A stretch of DNA of 64,000 bases from Eubacteriales bacterium (GCA_030539395.1 JAUNSC010000006.1:1-64000); one strand, 5' to 3'. Positions 37,033-45,486 are shown, counted from the first letter of the stretch. The notes: generated by a model from the sequence alone, not told the origin. A program made the numbers and translations.

Positions 37033-37145
37033 ATTTTGTCCTCATTTCTCCTTATTCCATAATTTGCATTTGTCCAATAAATCCGTCGTCACAGTCCGCT
37101 GCCTGTTTTCAGGCATGCATAAAGTCTGTATCGGCGGACTCATCC
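37033..37145 (-). promoter_or_regulatory. Structured 5' leader of the ABC-F gene
   Basis: Reading the minus strand, GTCCGC pairs with GCGGAC, enclosing a GCCTG-AAAA-CAGGC hairpin and a 19-base unpaired side. Downstream, CGGAT can compete with the 5' GTCCG for pairing. A 33-codon frame (starting MSPPIQTLCMPENRQRTVTT) begins in this leader at 37145 and stops just before the gene's ribosome site, but it has no good ribosome site itself. Attenuation leaders with small ORFs are known upstream of ABC-F antibiotic-resistance genes. Confidence 0.4.
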
Positions 37146-37152
37146 ATGCAAA

Positions 37153-37180
37153 ATTATATAACAATTCGCAGAAAATGCAA
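37153..37180 (-). promoter_or_regulatory. Promoter of the ABC-F gene
   Basis: On the minus strand: TTGCAT (plus coordinates 37175-37180), a 16-base spacer and a perfect TATAAT (37153-37158). Confidence 0.7.
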
Positions 37181-37187
37181 GTGTTTA

Positions 37188-37216
37188 TTGAGATTTTGAA
37201 ATTTTTGTGTTATTCT
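37188..37216 (+). promoter_or_regulatory. Promoter of the LCP gene
   Basis: TTGAGA (37188-37193), a 17-base spacer and TATTCT (37211-37216). It is back to back with the ABC-F promoter. Confidence 0.65.
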
Positions 37217-37301
37217 ATGCACGAAAGCAGAATGCAGTGAAAATAAAAGAAAAGAACCATTGCAAATGCTGAGGGAGGGAATAAAAAAACAGGAGGTCAT
37301 T

Positions 37302-38333
37302 ATGGCAAGATATGAAAGAAGAAGGAAGCGCCGCGTTCTGCGTTTTGTCCTGGAAGTAATTTTACTTCTGGTTCTGGCAGTGGCGCTTCTGGTCGGATCA
37401 AAAATCGCAAAGATCAACAAAGGAAATATTCAGGTATCAAATCTGGTAAAGAACGACAGTATTGACGCAGCGGAGAGAGACCAGATGGACGGTTTTACAG
37501 ATATCGCTCTGTTCGGTGTGGATTCGCGTGAAGGGGATCTGGAATCCGGTACAAACAGTGATACGATCATGATATGCAGCATTAATAAAAAGACAGGTGA
37601 GATAAAACTGGTATCCGTATACCGCGATACTTATCTGGATATGACAGACGGGCGATACAGCAAATGCAACTCTGCGTACGCCACAGGCGGAGCCCAGCAG
37701 GCGATCAGCATGTTAAATAAAAACCTGGATCTGAATATCTCAGACTATGTGACAGTAAACTTCCAGGCGGTAGTGGACATCATTGACATGGTCGGCGGTG
37801 TGGACATCACGCTCACCGAAGGAGAAGTGGAATATTTGAACGGCTATCTGGTAGAGGGGCGCCAGATGCTTGGACGGGACTGCGAAGACGTACCGGGACC
37901 GGGACTTCAGCACCTGAACGGCATGCAGGCACTCGCATACAGCCGTATCCGTTATATCGGACTGGATTTTGAGAGAACCGAGCGTCAGCGCACAGTGCTG
38001 GAACAGGTCTTTGGCAAAGTGAAAAGCAGCGATCTTCTGGAAATGAATAAAATGATCGATACGATTCTGCCGGAAGTATCCACCAGTCTGTCCATGACAG
38101 AGCTTCTTGGGCTGGCAGCCAAAGCAGGAAGCTACAGTATGGGGGAGAACCAGGGATTTCCGTTTGACCTGACCATGATGGATATCTCGGCGGGAGACTG
38201 TGTTGTCCCGGTAAATCTGGCAGCAAATGTCAGTCAGCTCCACAGCTTTTTATATGGAACGGAAAATTATCAGCCGTCGGCAGTGGTGCAGGAGATCAGC
38301 GACAATATCGCCAATGAGACGGGTGCATATTAG
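37302..38333 (+). CDS. LytR-CpsA-Psr (LCP) family cell-wall polymer transferase
   Basis: A 343-residue protein: a basic N-terminus (RYERRRKRRVLRF), one membrane helix (VLEVILLLVLAVALLVGS) and an outside LCP domain. Conserved blocks are IALFGVDSREGD, SDTIMICSINKKTGEIKLVS with the following VYRDTYLD, and LAYSRIRYIGLDFERTERQR. The family attaches secondary polymers such as teichoic acids to peptidoglycan from a lipid carrier. ATG 37302 follows AGGAGGT; earlier in-frame starts lack it. Confidence 0.92.
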   Translation: MARYERRRKRRVLRFVLEVILLLVLAVALLVGSKIAKINKGNIQVSNLVKNDSIDAAERDQMDGFTDIALFGVDSREGDLESGTNSDTIMICSINKKTGEIKLVSVYRDTYLDMTDGRYSKCNSAYATGGAQQAISMLNKNLDLNISDYVTVNFQAVVDIIDMVGGVDITLTEGEVEYLNGYLVEGRQMLGRDCEDVPGPGLQHLNGMQALAYSRIRYIGLDFERTERQRTVLEQVFGKVKSSDLLEMNKMIDTILPEVSTSLSMTELLGLAAKAGSYSMGENQGFPFDLTMMDISAGDCVVPVNLAANVSQLHSFLYGTENYQPSAVVQEISDNIANETGAY

Positions 38334-38342
38334 GGGAGCGGC

Positions 38343-38855
38343 ATGGCTTTGAAAAACAGAAATGACAGGACACTGGCTGAAAAAGCGGCGCTGTACGGCG
38401 TGCTGACAGCACTGGCCATGATTTTAAGTTATATAGAAATGTTAATACCGATCAGTATAGGGGTCCCGGGAGTAAAACCGGGACTTGCCAATCTTGTGGT
38501 ATTTACCGCACTTTATATGATGAAACCGATAGATGCTTTTGTGATTTCAATTGTGCGGGTTATTTTGGTTGGATTTACTTTTGGGAATCTTTCGGCAATG
38601 CTTTACAGCCTTGCCGGAGCAGTTTTAAGTTTTTTTATGATGTGGCTTTGCAGGAAAAAAAACTGGCTTTCCAGGACCGGCGTCAGTGTCGTGGGAGGAG
38701 TCAGTCACAATACAGGTCAGCTTCTGGTGGCATCAGTGGTGCTGGAAAATGCGGCTGTATTTGTGTATCTGCCAGCGCTTCTTCTGGCGGGAATGATAAT
38801 GGGAGCGCTTCTCGGCATACTGGGCTCACTGATTATGGAAAGACTTCCAAAATAG
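38343..38855 (+). CDS. Gx transporter family protein (heptaprenyl diphosphate synthase component I-like)
   Basis: A 170-residue membrane protein with about five helices. The start (AALYGVLTALAMILSYIEML) and the block IGVPGVKPGLANLVVFTAL are typical of Pfam Hpre_diP_synt_I, now usually called Gx transporter and related to ECF S components that bind small substrates. It is 9 bases after the LCP gene and followed by a terminator and then rnfC. In several gut Clostridia the same family sits beside NusG_II, FMN_bind and ApbE genes, so it may serve the electron-transfer locus; this is inference. Confidence 0.82.
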   Translation: MALKNRNDRTLAEKAALYGVLTALAMILSYIEMLIPISIGVPGVKPGLANLVVFTALYMMKPIDAFVISIVRVILVGFTFGNLSAMLYSLAGAVLSFFMMWLCRKKNWLSRTGVSVVGGVSHNTGQLLVASVVLENAAVFVYLPALLLAGMIMGALLGILGSLIMERLPK

Positions 38856-38875
38856 ATTGGTAAAAAATTAACAAA

Positions 38876-38910
38876 AAACTCTCTGAAAAACAGAGAGTTT
38901 TTGTGTTTTT
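38876..38910 (+). terminator. Terminator before the rnf operon
   Basis: AAACTCTCTG pairs with CAGAGAGTTT around AAAAA, followed by a long T-rich run. Confidence 0.88.
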
Positions 38911-38934
38911 TGTGCAATACATATGAAATTTCAG

Positions 38935-38963
38935 TTGAAATGTGAGCTTAAACGGATTAATAT
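38935..38963 (+). promoter_or_regulatory. Promoter of the rnf operon
   Basis: TTGAAA (38935-38940), a 17-base spacer and TAATAT (38958-38963), followed by TAATAATAG. It lies between the terminator at 38876 and rnfC. Confidence 0.65.
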
Positions 38964-39006
38964 AATAATAGCTATATTTATGCAACAAGAGAGAAGGAGA
39001 AAAAAT

Positions 39007-40332
39007 ATGAGATTAGCGACATTTAAGGGTGGCGTTCATCCGGATGACGGGAAACGGTTTACAAAAGATAAACCGGTTCAGACGTATCTGCCCAAGGGAG
39101 AGCTGGTTTTTCCGCTGTCACAGCATATTGGCGCTCCGGCAAAAGCAATTGTCCAGAAAAAGGATCAGGTTTTGATGGGGCAGACGATTGCGCAGGCAGG
39201 CGGATTTGTATCGGCTGACATTGTAAGTTCAGTGTCCGGAACCGTCAAGGCAATTGAACCGAGACTTACGCTTTCTGGTGCGAAGATTGATTCTATCGTG
39301 ATTGAGAATGATGGGAATTATACACCTGTAGAGGGACTTGGCAGGTATCGTGATTACACGAAGATGACAAAACAGGAGATTCTGGATGCGGTTAAAGCGG
39401 CAGGAATTGTCGGACTTGGCGGTGCAGGCTTTCCCACACATGTAAAACTGATGCCGAAAGAGCCGGACAAGATTGATTATATCATTGTTAACGGTGCAGA
39501 GTGTGAACCGTATCTTACAAGTGATTATCGCATGATGATGGAATGTCCGGAACAGATCGTCAGTGGTTTAAAAGTAATGCTCCGGCTTTTTGATAATGCC
39601 CAGGGGGTGATTGCTGTAGAAGCAAATAAGCCGATGGGAATTAAAAACCTGGAGGAACTTGTAAAGAACGAGGAACGTATTAAGGTTGTGCCACTGAAAA
39701 CAAAATACCCGCAGGGAGCGGAGCGCAACCTGATTTATGCAGTTACAGGGCGTAAAATAAATTCTACAAAGCTTCCGGCAGATGCAGGCTGTATCGTGGA
39801 TAACGTGGATACGGTCATTGCAATACATATGGCTGTATGTGAAAGCACACCGCTGATGCGCAGGATTTTTACAGTTACAGGTGACGGAATCAATAATCCG
39901 AGCAACTTCCAGGTAAAGATCGGTACTTCTTATGCAGAACTTGCAGAAGCGGCAGGCGGGCTCAGGGAAGGTGTAAAGAAAGTAATTTCAGGTGGTCCCA
40001 TGATGGGAATGTCAATTCCGACACTGGATGTCCCGGTAGTAAAGACTTCTTCCGCTCTTACCTGTTTCATGAAAGATGATGTGGAACGTTTTGAAGAGAC
40101 GGCATGTATCCGCTGCGGAAAATGTGTCTCTGTCTGTCCTTCCAATATTGTTCCGCAGATGATGATGGATGCGGCAATGAAATATGATACTCAGAAATTT
40201 GTGGCTTTAAACGGCATGGAATGCTGCGAATGCGGAAGCTGTACTTTTGCATGCCCGGCACGCAGGCCGCTCACACAGGCTTTCCGCCAGATGCGTCAGG
40301 CGGTAATAGCTGAGAGAAGAAAGAAAGGATAG
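39007..40332 (+). CDS. rnfC: Rnf complex subunit C
   Basis: A 441-residue peripheral subunit of the ferredoxin:NAD+ oxidoreductase. Blocks: an N-terminal barrel sandwich domain (FKGGVHPDDGKRFTKDKP), the NADH/FMN-binding region (VGLGGAGFPTHVKLMPKEP, IVNGAECEPYLTSDYRMMME) and two 4Fe-4S motifs near the C-terminus (CIRCGKCVSVCP and CCECGSCTFACP). ATG 39007 has GGAG seven bases upstream; the longer frame from 38923 overlaps the promoter. It leads the operon rnfC-DG-E-A-B, the Clostridia order. Confidence 0.96.
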   Translation: MRLATFKGGVHPDDGKRFTKDKPVQTYLPKGELVFPLSQHIGAPAKAIVQKKDQVLMGQTIAQAGGFVSADIVSSVSGTVKAIEPRLTLSGAKIDSIVIENDGNYTPVEGLGRYRDYTKMTKQEILDAVKAAGIVGLGGAGFPTHVKLMPKEPDKIDYIIVNGAECEPYLTSDYRMMMECPEQIVSGLKVMLRLFDNAQGVIAVEANKPMGIKNLEELVKNEERIKVVPLKTKYPQGAERNLIYAVTGRKINSTKLPADAGCIVDNVDTVIAIHMAVCESTPLMRRIFTVTGDGINNPSNFQVKIGTSYAELAEAAGGLREGVKKVISGGPMMGMSIPTLDVPVVKTSSALTCFMKDDVERFEETACIRCGKCVSVCPSNIVPQMMMDAAMKYDTQKFVALNGMECCECGSCTFACPARRPLTQAFRQMRQAVIAERRKKG

Positions 40333-40343
40333 GAGGGGGCTTT

Positions 40344-41909
40344 ATGAACAACTTTTTGAATGTGTCATCATCCCCTCACGTAAGGGGAAGTGAGTCCACA
40401 AAGAGCATTATGTATGATGTGGCGCTTGCACTGCTTCCGGCAACAGCGTTTGGTGTATACCGGTTCGGATTGTATTCTTTACTTGTTATTGTAGTTGGTA
40501 TTGCATTTGCACTTCTTTCAGAGTATATGTTCCAGACTCTCACGGGACAAAAAGTCACAGTGACAGATGGAAGCGCTTTGGTGACGGGACTTTTGCTGGC
40601 TCTGAATCTGCCGCCGACAGTTCCGCTCTGGATTCCGGCGCTGGGCAGCATATTTGCCATTGTTTTTGTTAAACAGTTCTTTGGCGGAATCGGACAGAAC
40701 TTTATGAACCCGGCATTGGGTGCAAGATGTTTTCTGCTGATTTCATTTACCAGCACGATGAGTACATACGTGGCAGACGGAGTTTCAGGTGCGACGCCGC
40801 TTGCTCTTCTGGCGGAGGGACAGAAGGTTTCTCTCGGCAATATGTTCCTTGGTTTTACAGCAGGGACAATTGGTGAGGTCTCCGCACTGGCTCTGCTGAT
40901 CGGCGGTATTTATCTTCTGGTGAAGAAGATCATTACCTGGGAGATTCCGGTAATTTATATTGTTTCTTTTGTAATATTTGAACTGATTTTTGGCGCACAG
41001 CCAGGCAGTCTTTCTTTTGCAGCGGCACAGGTGTGCGGCGGTGGCCTGATGCTGGGAGCGTTCTTCATGGCAACAGATTATGTGACCAGCCCGATTACGA
41101 AAAAGGGAAAAATCCTGTATGGTGTACTGCTCGGTATACTTACTGGCATCCTTCGTACATACGGAGCATCGGCAGAAGGAGTATCTTATGCGATCATCAT
41201 CAGCAATCTTCTCGTTCCGCTGATTGAGAAAATAACCATGCCGACAGCATTTGGTTATGAAGCCGGAGCACTTGAGGGCAAAAAGGGATTTTCTGTTGAA
41301 ACCTATAAAGCTGCTATCACTCTCTGTGGTATTACACTGGTAGCGGGACTTGCTCTTGGCGGAGCATATCAGCTTACAAAGGCTCCGATCGAGAGGGCAG
41401 AGGAAGAAGCTGCAAAAGCAGCATATGTTTCTGTATGCCCGGATGCAGATTCATTTGAAGATTCGGAAAATCTGCTGGCAGCTATTGAGCAGCTGACCGC
41501 GGATGACGGAACTGTAGCCGGTGGCGAATACGGCAATGTGGTTTATGAAAGTGTTTACGATGCACTGGATGCCGGCGGTAATGTGGTCGGCTATGTGGTG
41601 AATGTGACCAGTAAAGATGGATTTGGCGGAGAGGTGACTGTGAGCGTTGGTATCCGCGCTGACAGATCAGTATCAGGCATTGAGTTCCTGACTATCAATG
41701 AGACGGCAGGACTTGGTATGAAAGCAACTGAAGACGCGTTCAAAGGCCAGTATGTGGGCGATGAACCGATTGATAAATTTGAACTGGTAAAAGAAGCTGC
41801 GGCAAGTGAAAATCAGATTGAAGCAATCAGTGGTGCAACGATTACTTCGACAGCGGTGACCAATGCCGTTAACGCAGCACTGCAGCTTGTCGGCAGTGCA
41901 GCAGAATAG
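40344..41909 (+). CDS. rnfD-rnfG: Fused Rnf subunits D and G
   Basis: One 521-codon frame covers both proteins. Residues 1 to about 318 are RnfD, a membrane protein of about ten helices with the flavin site SGAT at 148-151 (in DGVSGATPLAL). From about 328, VETYKAAITLCGITLVAGLA begins a normal RnfG: one anchor helix, then an FMN_bind domain ending with SGATITSTAV (Thr 499). There is no stop, start codon or AGGAGG between the two halves. Both SGAT threonines are expected sites of covalent FMN attached by ApbE. Elsewhere D and G are usually separate adjacent genes. The fused form would force a 1:1 ratio and fix the G flavin beside D. Confidence 0.93.
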   Translation: MNNFLNVSSSPHVRGSESTKSIMYDVALALLPATAFGVYRFGLYSLLVIVVGIAFALLSEYMFQTLTGQKVTVTDGSALVTGLLLALNLPPTVPLWIPALGSIFAIVFVKQFFGGIGQNFMNPALGARCFLLISFTSTMSTYVADGVSGATPLALLAEGQKVSLGNMFLGFTAGTIGEVSALALLIGGIYLLVKKIITWEIPVIYIVSFVIFELIFGAQPGSLSFAAAQVCGGGLMLGAFFMATDYVTSPITKKGKILYGVLLGILTGILRTYGASAEGVSYAIIISNLLVPLIEKITMPTAFGYEAGALEGKKGFSVETYKAAITLCGITLVAGLALGGAYQLTKAPIERAEEEAAKAAYVSVCPDADSFEDSENLLAAIEQLTADDGTVAGGEYGNVVYESVYDALDAGGNVVGYVVNVTSKDGFGGEVTVSVGIRADRSVSGIEFLTINETAGLGMKATEDAFKGQYVGDEPIDKFELVKEAAASENQIEAISGATITSTAVTNAVNAALQLVGSAAE

Positions 41910-41921
41910 GAGGTGTGCGGG

Positions 41922-42620
41922 ATGAACGAATATAAAGAGCGAATCTTAAATGGTATCATCAAAGAAAACCCGACTTTTATTCTGGTATTGGGTATGTGTC
42001 CGACTCTGGCGGTTACTACATCGGTAAACAATGCTATTGGTATGGGGCTTTCAACAACAGCGGTGCTGATTTTATCAAACCTGATCATTTCATGCATGAG
42101 GAACGTTATTCCTGACAAAGTAAGGATCCCGGGATACATTGTGGTCATTGCATCACTGGTAACAGTAGTGGAGCTTGTATTGAAGGCATATATTCCATCT
42201 CTGTATTCAGCATTGGGATTATATATACCGCTTATTGTAGTAAACTGTATTATTCTTGGACGTGCAGAAGCATATGCATCAAAAGCGACACCGCTTTTTG
42301 CAGCAGCTGACGGTGTGGGCATGGGACTTGGATTTACGATCGCATTGTCTCTGATCGGCCTGTTCCGTGAACTTATCGGTGCAGGAACGATTATGGGGCT
42401 GCATGTGATGCCGTCGGGCTATCAGCCGATTGCGATTTTTGTATCTGCACCGGGGGCTTTTATCGTTCTTGGGGCTCTGATTGCAATCTTGAATGGATTG
42501 AATATACAGAATAACGGTAACAAGAAAGTAGAAGGCTGTTCCGGTGACTGCTGCAGCTGCGGTGCAGGTGCCTGTGCAGATCGAAAAGAAGAGCAGAAAA
42601 TAGAAGGACAGGAGGGATGA
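41922..42620 (+). CDS. rnfE: Rnf complex subunit E with cysteine-rich tail
   Basis: A 232-residue membrane subunit with six helices and the conserved NPTFILVLGMCPTLAVTTSV, where the cysteine contributes to an intramembrane Fe-S centre shared with RnfA. ATG 41922 follows AGGAGGTG. The cytoplasmic C-terminus ends with five cysteines in a 13-residue stretch (CSGDCCSCGAGAC, residues 206-218) and a charged end, which plain RnfE/NqrD proteins lack as far as I know. This could bind a metal. The stop overlaps the ATG at 42617 but the next gene most likely starts at 42623. Confidence 0.94.
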   Translation: MNEYKERILNGIIKENPTFILVLGMCPTLAVTTSVNNAIGMGLSTTAVLILSNLIISCMRNVIPDKVRIPGYIVVIASLVTVVELVLKAYIPSLYSALGLYIPLIVVNCIILGRAEAYASKATPLFAAADGVGMGLGFTIALSLIGLFRELIGAGTIMGLHVMPSGYQPIAIFVSAPGAFIVLGALIAILNGLNIQNNGNKKVEGCSGDCCSCGAGACADRKEEQKIEGQEG

Positions 42621-42622
42621 AC

Positions 42623-43198
42623 ATGTCGGAAATGGTATTAGTTTTAGTTGGTGCGGCTTTGGTAAACAACGTTGTGCTCAGCCAGTTCTATGGTCTGTGT
42701 CCGTTCCTCGGTGTTTCCAGGCAGGTGAAGACAGCAGCCAGCATGGGTGTTGCGGTTATCTTTGTAATTACGATCGCATCTGCGGTGGCAAGCCTGATTT
42801 ATGATCTGGTTCTGACTCCGCTGGATATTCAGTTTCTGCAGACAATTGTGTTTATTCTTGTAATTGCGGGATTGGTACAGTTTGTAGAAATGTTCCTGAA
42901 AAAATCAAGTCCGGCTCTGTATCAGTCGCTGGGCGTATATCTGCCGCTTATTACAACAAACTGTGCGGTGCTTGGAGTGGCATTGACAAACGTGCAGAAA
43001 GAGTATTCTTTTGCAACAAGTGTGGTAAACGGTATTGGAACATCGGTTGGATTTACGATCGCTATTGTTATTCTGGCGGGTATTCGTGAGAAAATGGAAA
43101 ATAATAATATCGTTGAGCCGTTGAAAGGAATGCCCATCGTATTGTTTACGGCAGCATTGATGGCAATTGCGTTTAACGGATTTTCCGGATTGATCTAA
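42623..43198 (+). CDS. rnfA: Rnf complex subunit A
   Basis: A 191-residue membrane subunit of six helices homologous to RnfE in inverted topology. LVNNVVLSQFYGLCPFLGVS carries the conserved cysteine that with RnfE forms the membrane Fe-S centre; LPLITTNCAVLGVAL is the second cysteine block. I use ATG 42623 because GGAGGG lies six bases upstream; ATG 42617 touches it. Confidence 0.96.
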   Translation: MSEMVLVLVGAALVNNVVLSQFYGLCPFLGVSRQVKTAASMGVAVIFVITIASAVASLIYDLVLTPLDIQFLQTIVFILVIAGLVQFVEMFLKKSSPALYQSLGVYLPLITTNCAVLGVALTNVQKEYSFATSVVNGIGTSVGFTIAIVILAGIREKMENNNIVEPLKGMPIVLFTAALMAIAFNGFSGLI

Positions 43199-43210
43199 GG
43201 AGGAGAGAAG

Positions 43211-44011
43211 ATGAGTGTACTGACATCAATTATCCTGACAGCGCTTGTTGTCGGGGTGGTAGGTTTAATCGTGGGATTCCTCCTGGTGACAGCCGGTGAG
43301 AAATTCAAAGTGGAAGTTAATGAAAAAGAAGTTGCAATCAGAGCTGAACTTCCTGGAAATAACTGCGGCGGATGTGGTTATCCGGGATGTGATGGTCTGG
43401 CAGCAGCTATTGCTAATGGGGAAGCACCTGCAAATGCATGTCCTGTGGGTGGATCCAGGGTTGGAGCAAAAATCAGTGAAATCCTTGGTGTGGAGGCTGC
43501 CGATTCCAGGAAAATGGTTGCATTTGTCCGCTGCTCAGGTGATTGCGATACGGCGCTTGATAAATGTAACTATCTCGGAATTAAAGACTGCCGTGCAGCA
43601 GCAGTTGTTCCGGGACGCGGCGCGAAGCATTGTGTAAAAGGCTGTAAAGGATTTGGTTCCTGCGTCAGTGTCTGTAAATTTGATGCGATTCATGTGGTGA
43701 ATGGTATTGCCGTAGTGGATCGGAATAAATGTGTGGGATGCGGAAAATGTGCTGCAACCTGTCCTAACGGGTTGATCGTATTGATTCCGGAAGACGCAAA
43801 ATATGTGGTACAGTGTAATTCTCAGGATAAAGGGAAAGCTGTTAAAGAGGCTTGTTCAGCCGGATGTCTTGGTTGTACGGCATGTACAAAGCAATGTGAA
43901 TTTGGTGCGATTACCATGAATGGAAATGTTGCTGTTATCGACCAGGAAAAATGCCAGAAATGCGGAAAATGTGCAGAGAAGTGTCCGGTAAAAATTATCA
44001 GAGAGAGGTAG
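43211..44011 (+). CDS. rnfB: Rnf complex subunit B
   Basis: A 266-residue subunit that takes electrons from ferredoxin. An N-terminal membrane helix is followed by a 4Fe-4S motif (NNCGGCGYPGCDGLA), a second (CVKGCKGFGSCVSVC) and ferredoxin repeats (CVGCGKCAATCP, CLGCTACTKQCEFG, CQKCGKCAEKCP), giving many clusters in one chain as in clostridial RnfB. GGAGG precedes the ATG. Confidence 0.96.
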   Translation: MSVLTSIILTALVVGVVGLIVGFLLVTAGEKFKVEVNEKEVAIRAELPGNNCGGCGYPGCDGLAAAIANGEAPANACPVGGSRVGAKISEILGVEAADSRKMVAFVRCSGDCDTALDKCNYLGIKDCRAAAVVPGRGAKHCVKGCKGFGSCVSVCKFDAIHVVNGIAVVDRNKCVGCGKCAATCPNGLIVLIPEDAKYVVQCNSQDKGKAVKEACSAGCLGCTACTKQCEFGAITMNGNVAVIDQEKCQKCGKCAEKCPVKIIRER

Positions 44012-44014
44012 AAC

Positions 44015-45307
44015 ATGAAAAGCAGGCAAAAAGGAATAGTTTCTCTTGTGCTTATGGTTGTTTTGGCACTGGTTTTAGTATTTAGTTCAGACAGTATTTA
44101 TGATGCACTGAAGCAGCAGTCCCAGACAACGGCAGGAAGTACGGAAGGAACTGCAATTGAAACAAGTGCAGCCGGATTTGGCGGTGATGTGGTGGTATCT
44201 ACTGTCATCGGCGATGATGGAAGCATCGCCGGTGTCTCTATAGTAGATTGCAGTACAGAAACAGATACGATCGGCCAGGTGGCTGCTCCCGAAATTGCAA
44301 AAGCAATTGTAGAAGCACAGAGTCTGGATGTAGACGGCGTAGCAGGAGCTACTGTGACAAGTGATGCAGTGAAATCAGCAGTAGAGGCTGCTCTGACTGA
44401 AGCCGGGGTGGATGCTGCAGCATTTAGATCGAAATCAGATGATGAAGCACCCGAAGAAGCTGCGGAAGAAATCAGTGAGACAGCAGAGGAAGCTTCAGAG
44501 ACAGCCGGTGAGACAGCAGAGGAAGCTGCGGAAGAAATCAGTGAGACAGCAGAGGAAACTGCAGAAGAAGTCAGCGAGACAGATATGGAGTCCGGGGAAG
44601 CATCTGAGACAACAACAGATGATATAGCGGTGCCGGCAGGTGAATACGAAGCAAGCGCACCAGGCTATGGCGGGGATGTTAAGATCAGTGTGATCATGAA
44701 TGAAGACGGTTCTGTGGGTGCGGTAAAGATTCTTGATATGAGTTCAGAAACACCGGACATAGGACAGGAAGCAGCGCCTGAGGTGGCAAAGCAGATTGTT
44801 CTGGCCCAGAGCGCTGATGTAGACGGCGTCAGCGGTGCAACTGTGACATCAAATGCGGTGATAGAAGCTGCGGCTCTTGTATTTACAGGCAGCGGCAGTC
44901 CGGCAGAAAGCGCAGATGAAGCTTTATCAGAAGAAACAACGGAAGAAACTGCGGATGCGGCGGAGGAAACGACAGAAGTGACTGATGGAGCAGACGAGAA
45001 TGAAGGCGCGGATGCTTCAGCAGTTATTGTGGTACCGGCAGGGGAGTATGAAGCATCAGCTCCCGGAAGCAACGGAGATGTGAAAGTCGGCGTGGTTATT
45101 ACAGCAGACGGATCCATTGCAGCAGTAAAAATTCTTGATATGGCCGGCGAGACATCAGATGAGGAGCAGGCAGCTGCTCTGGAAATGGCAAAAACGATCG
45201 TGACAGATCAGACGGCAGAAGCTGTGAGCAGTTCAAATCCGACCGGCGATGCAGTAGCAGCGGCAGTTGCAATGGTGCTTGCAGGTGAAGGAACTCCTGT
45301 TCAGTAA
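44015..45307 (+). CDS. Membrane-anchored protein with three FMN_bind domains
   Basis: A 430-residue protein starting three bases after rnfB. One N-terminal helix (GIVSLVLMVVLALVLVFSSD) anchors it; the rest is outside. Three FMN_bind repeats follow, near residues 45-128, 208-292 and 343-425. The first two have the ApbE target (GVAGATVTSDAV and GVSGATVTSNAV); in the third the site reads AVSSSNPTGDAV and has lost SGAT, so it probably carries no covalent flavin. Domains are joined by long Glu/Thr/Ser-rich linkers containing a 22-residue repeat. It is most likely an extracytoplasmic electron wire between Rnf and downstream acceptors. The family with this layout has no accepted gene name that I know. 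Confidence 0.88.
   Translation: MKSRQKGIVSLVLMVVLALVLVFSSDSIYDALKQQSQTTAGSTEGTAIETSAAGFGGDVVVSTVIGDDGSIAGVSIVDCSTETDTIGQVAAPEIAKAIVEAQSLDVDGVAGATVTSDAVKSAVEAALTEAGVDAAAFRSKSDDEAPEEAAEEISETAEEASETAGETAEEAAEEISETAEETAEEVSETDMESGEASETTTDDIAVPAGEYEASAPGYGGDVKISVIMNEDGSVGAVKILDMSSETPDIGQEAAPEVAKQIVLAQSADVDGVSGATVTSNAVIEAAALVFTGSGSPAESADEALSEETTEETADAAEETTEVTDGADENEGADASAVIVVPAGEYEASAPGSNGDVKVGVVITADGSIAAVKILDMAGETSDEEQAAALEMAKTIVTDQTAEAVSSSNPTGDAVAAAVAMVLAGEGTPVQ
44459..44580 (+). repeat. 66-base tandem repeat in the FMN_bind linker
   Basis: The segment from 44459 recurs at 44525 with period 66 bases (22 codons), giving EEAAEEISETAEE twice. It keeps the reading frame and codes for acidic, disordered linker. 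Such repeats can change copy number by slippage without breaking the gene. Confidence 0.8.
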
Positions 45308-45388
45308 ACAGTATGGAAAGTGCATACCCATTTGGGTATTCTCAGATTTAAATGCTTTGTATGGGCACTTGTGCGATAAGGTATAAGA

Positions 45389-45417
45389 AATGGCATCGGA
45401 TTCCGGTGCCATTTTTT
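45389..45417 (+). terminator. Terminator of the rnf operon
   Basis: AATGGCATCGG pairs with CCGGTGCCATT around ATT, followed by TTTTT. It lies 81 bases after the FMN_bind gene and is the clear end of the rnf operon. Confidence 0.82.
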
Positions 45418-45486
45418 AAAATAGAAAATTCCTGTTTTATAAAAGTATTCATTGCATTGAGACCCGGATAAAAGCTCTTAAAAAGT

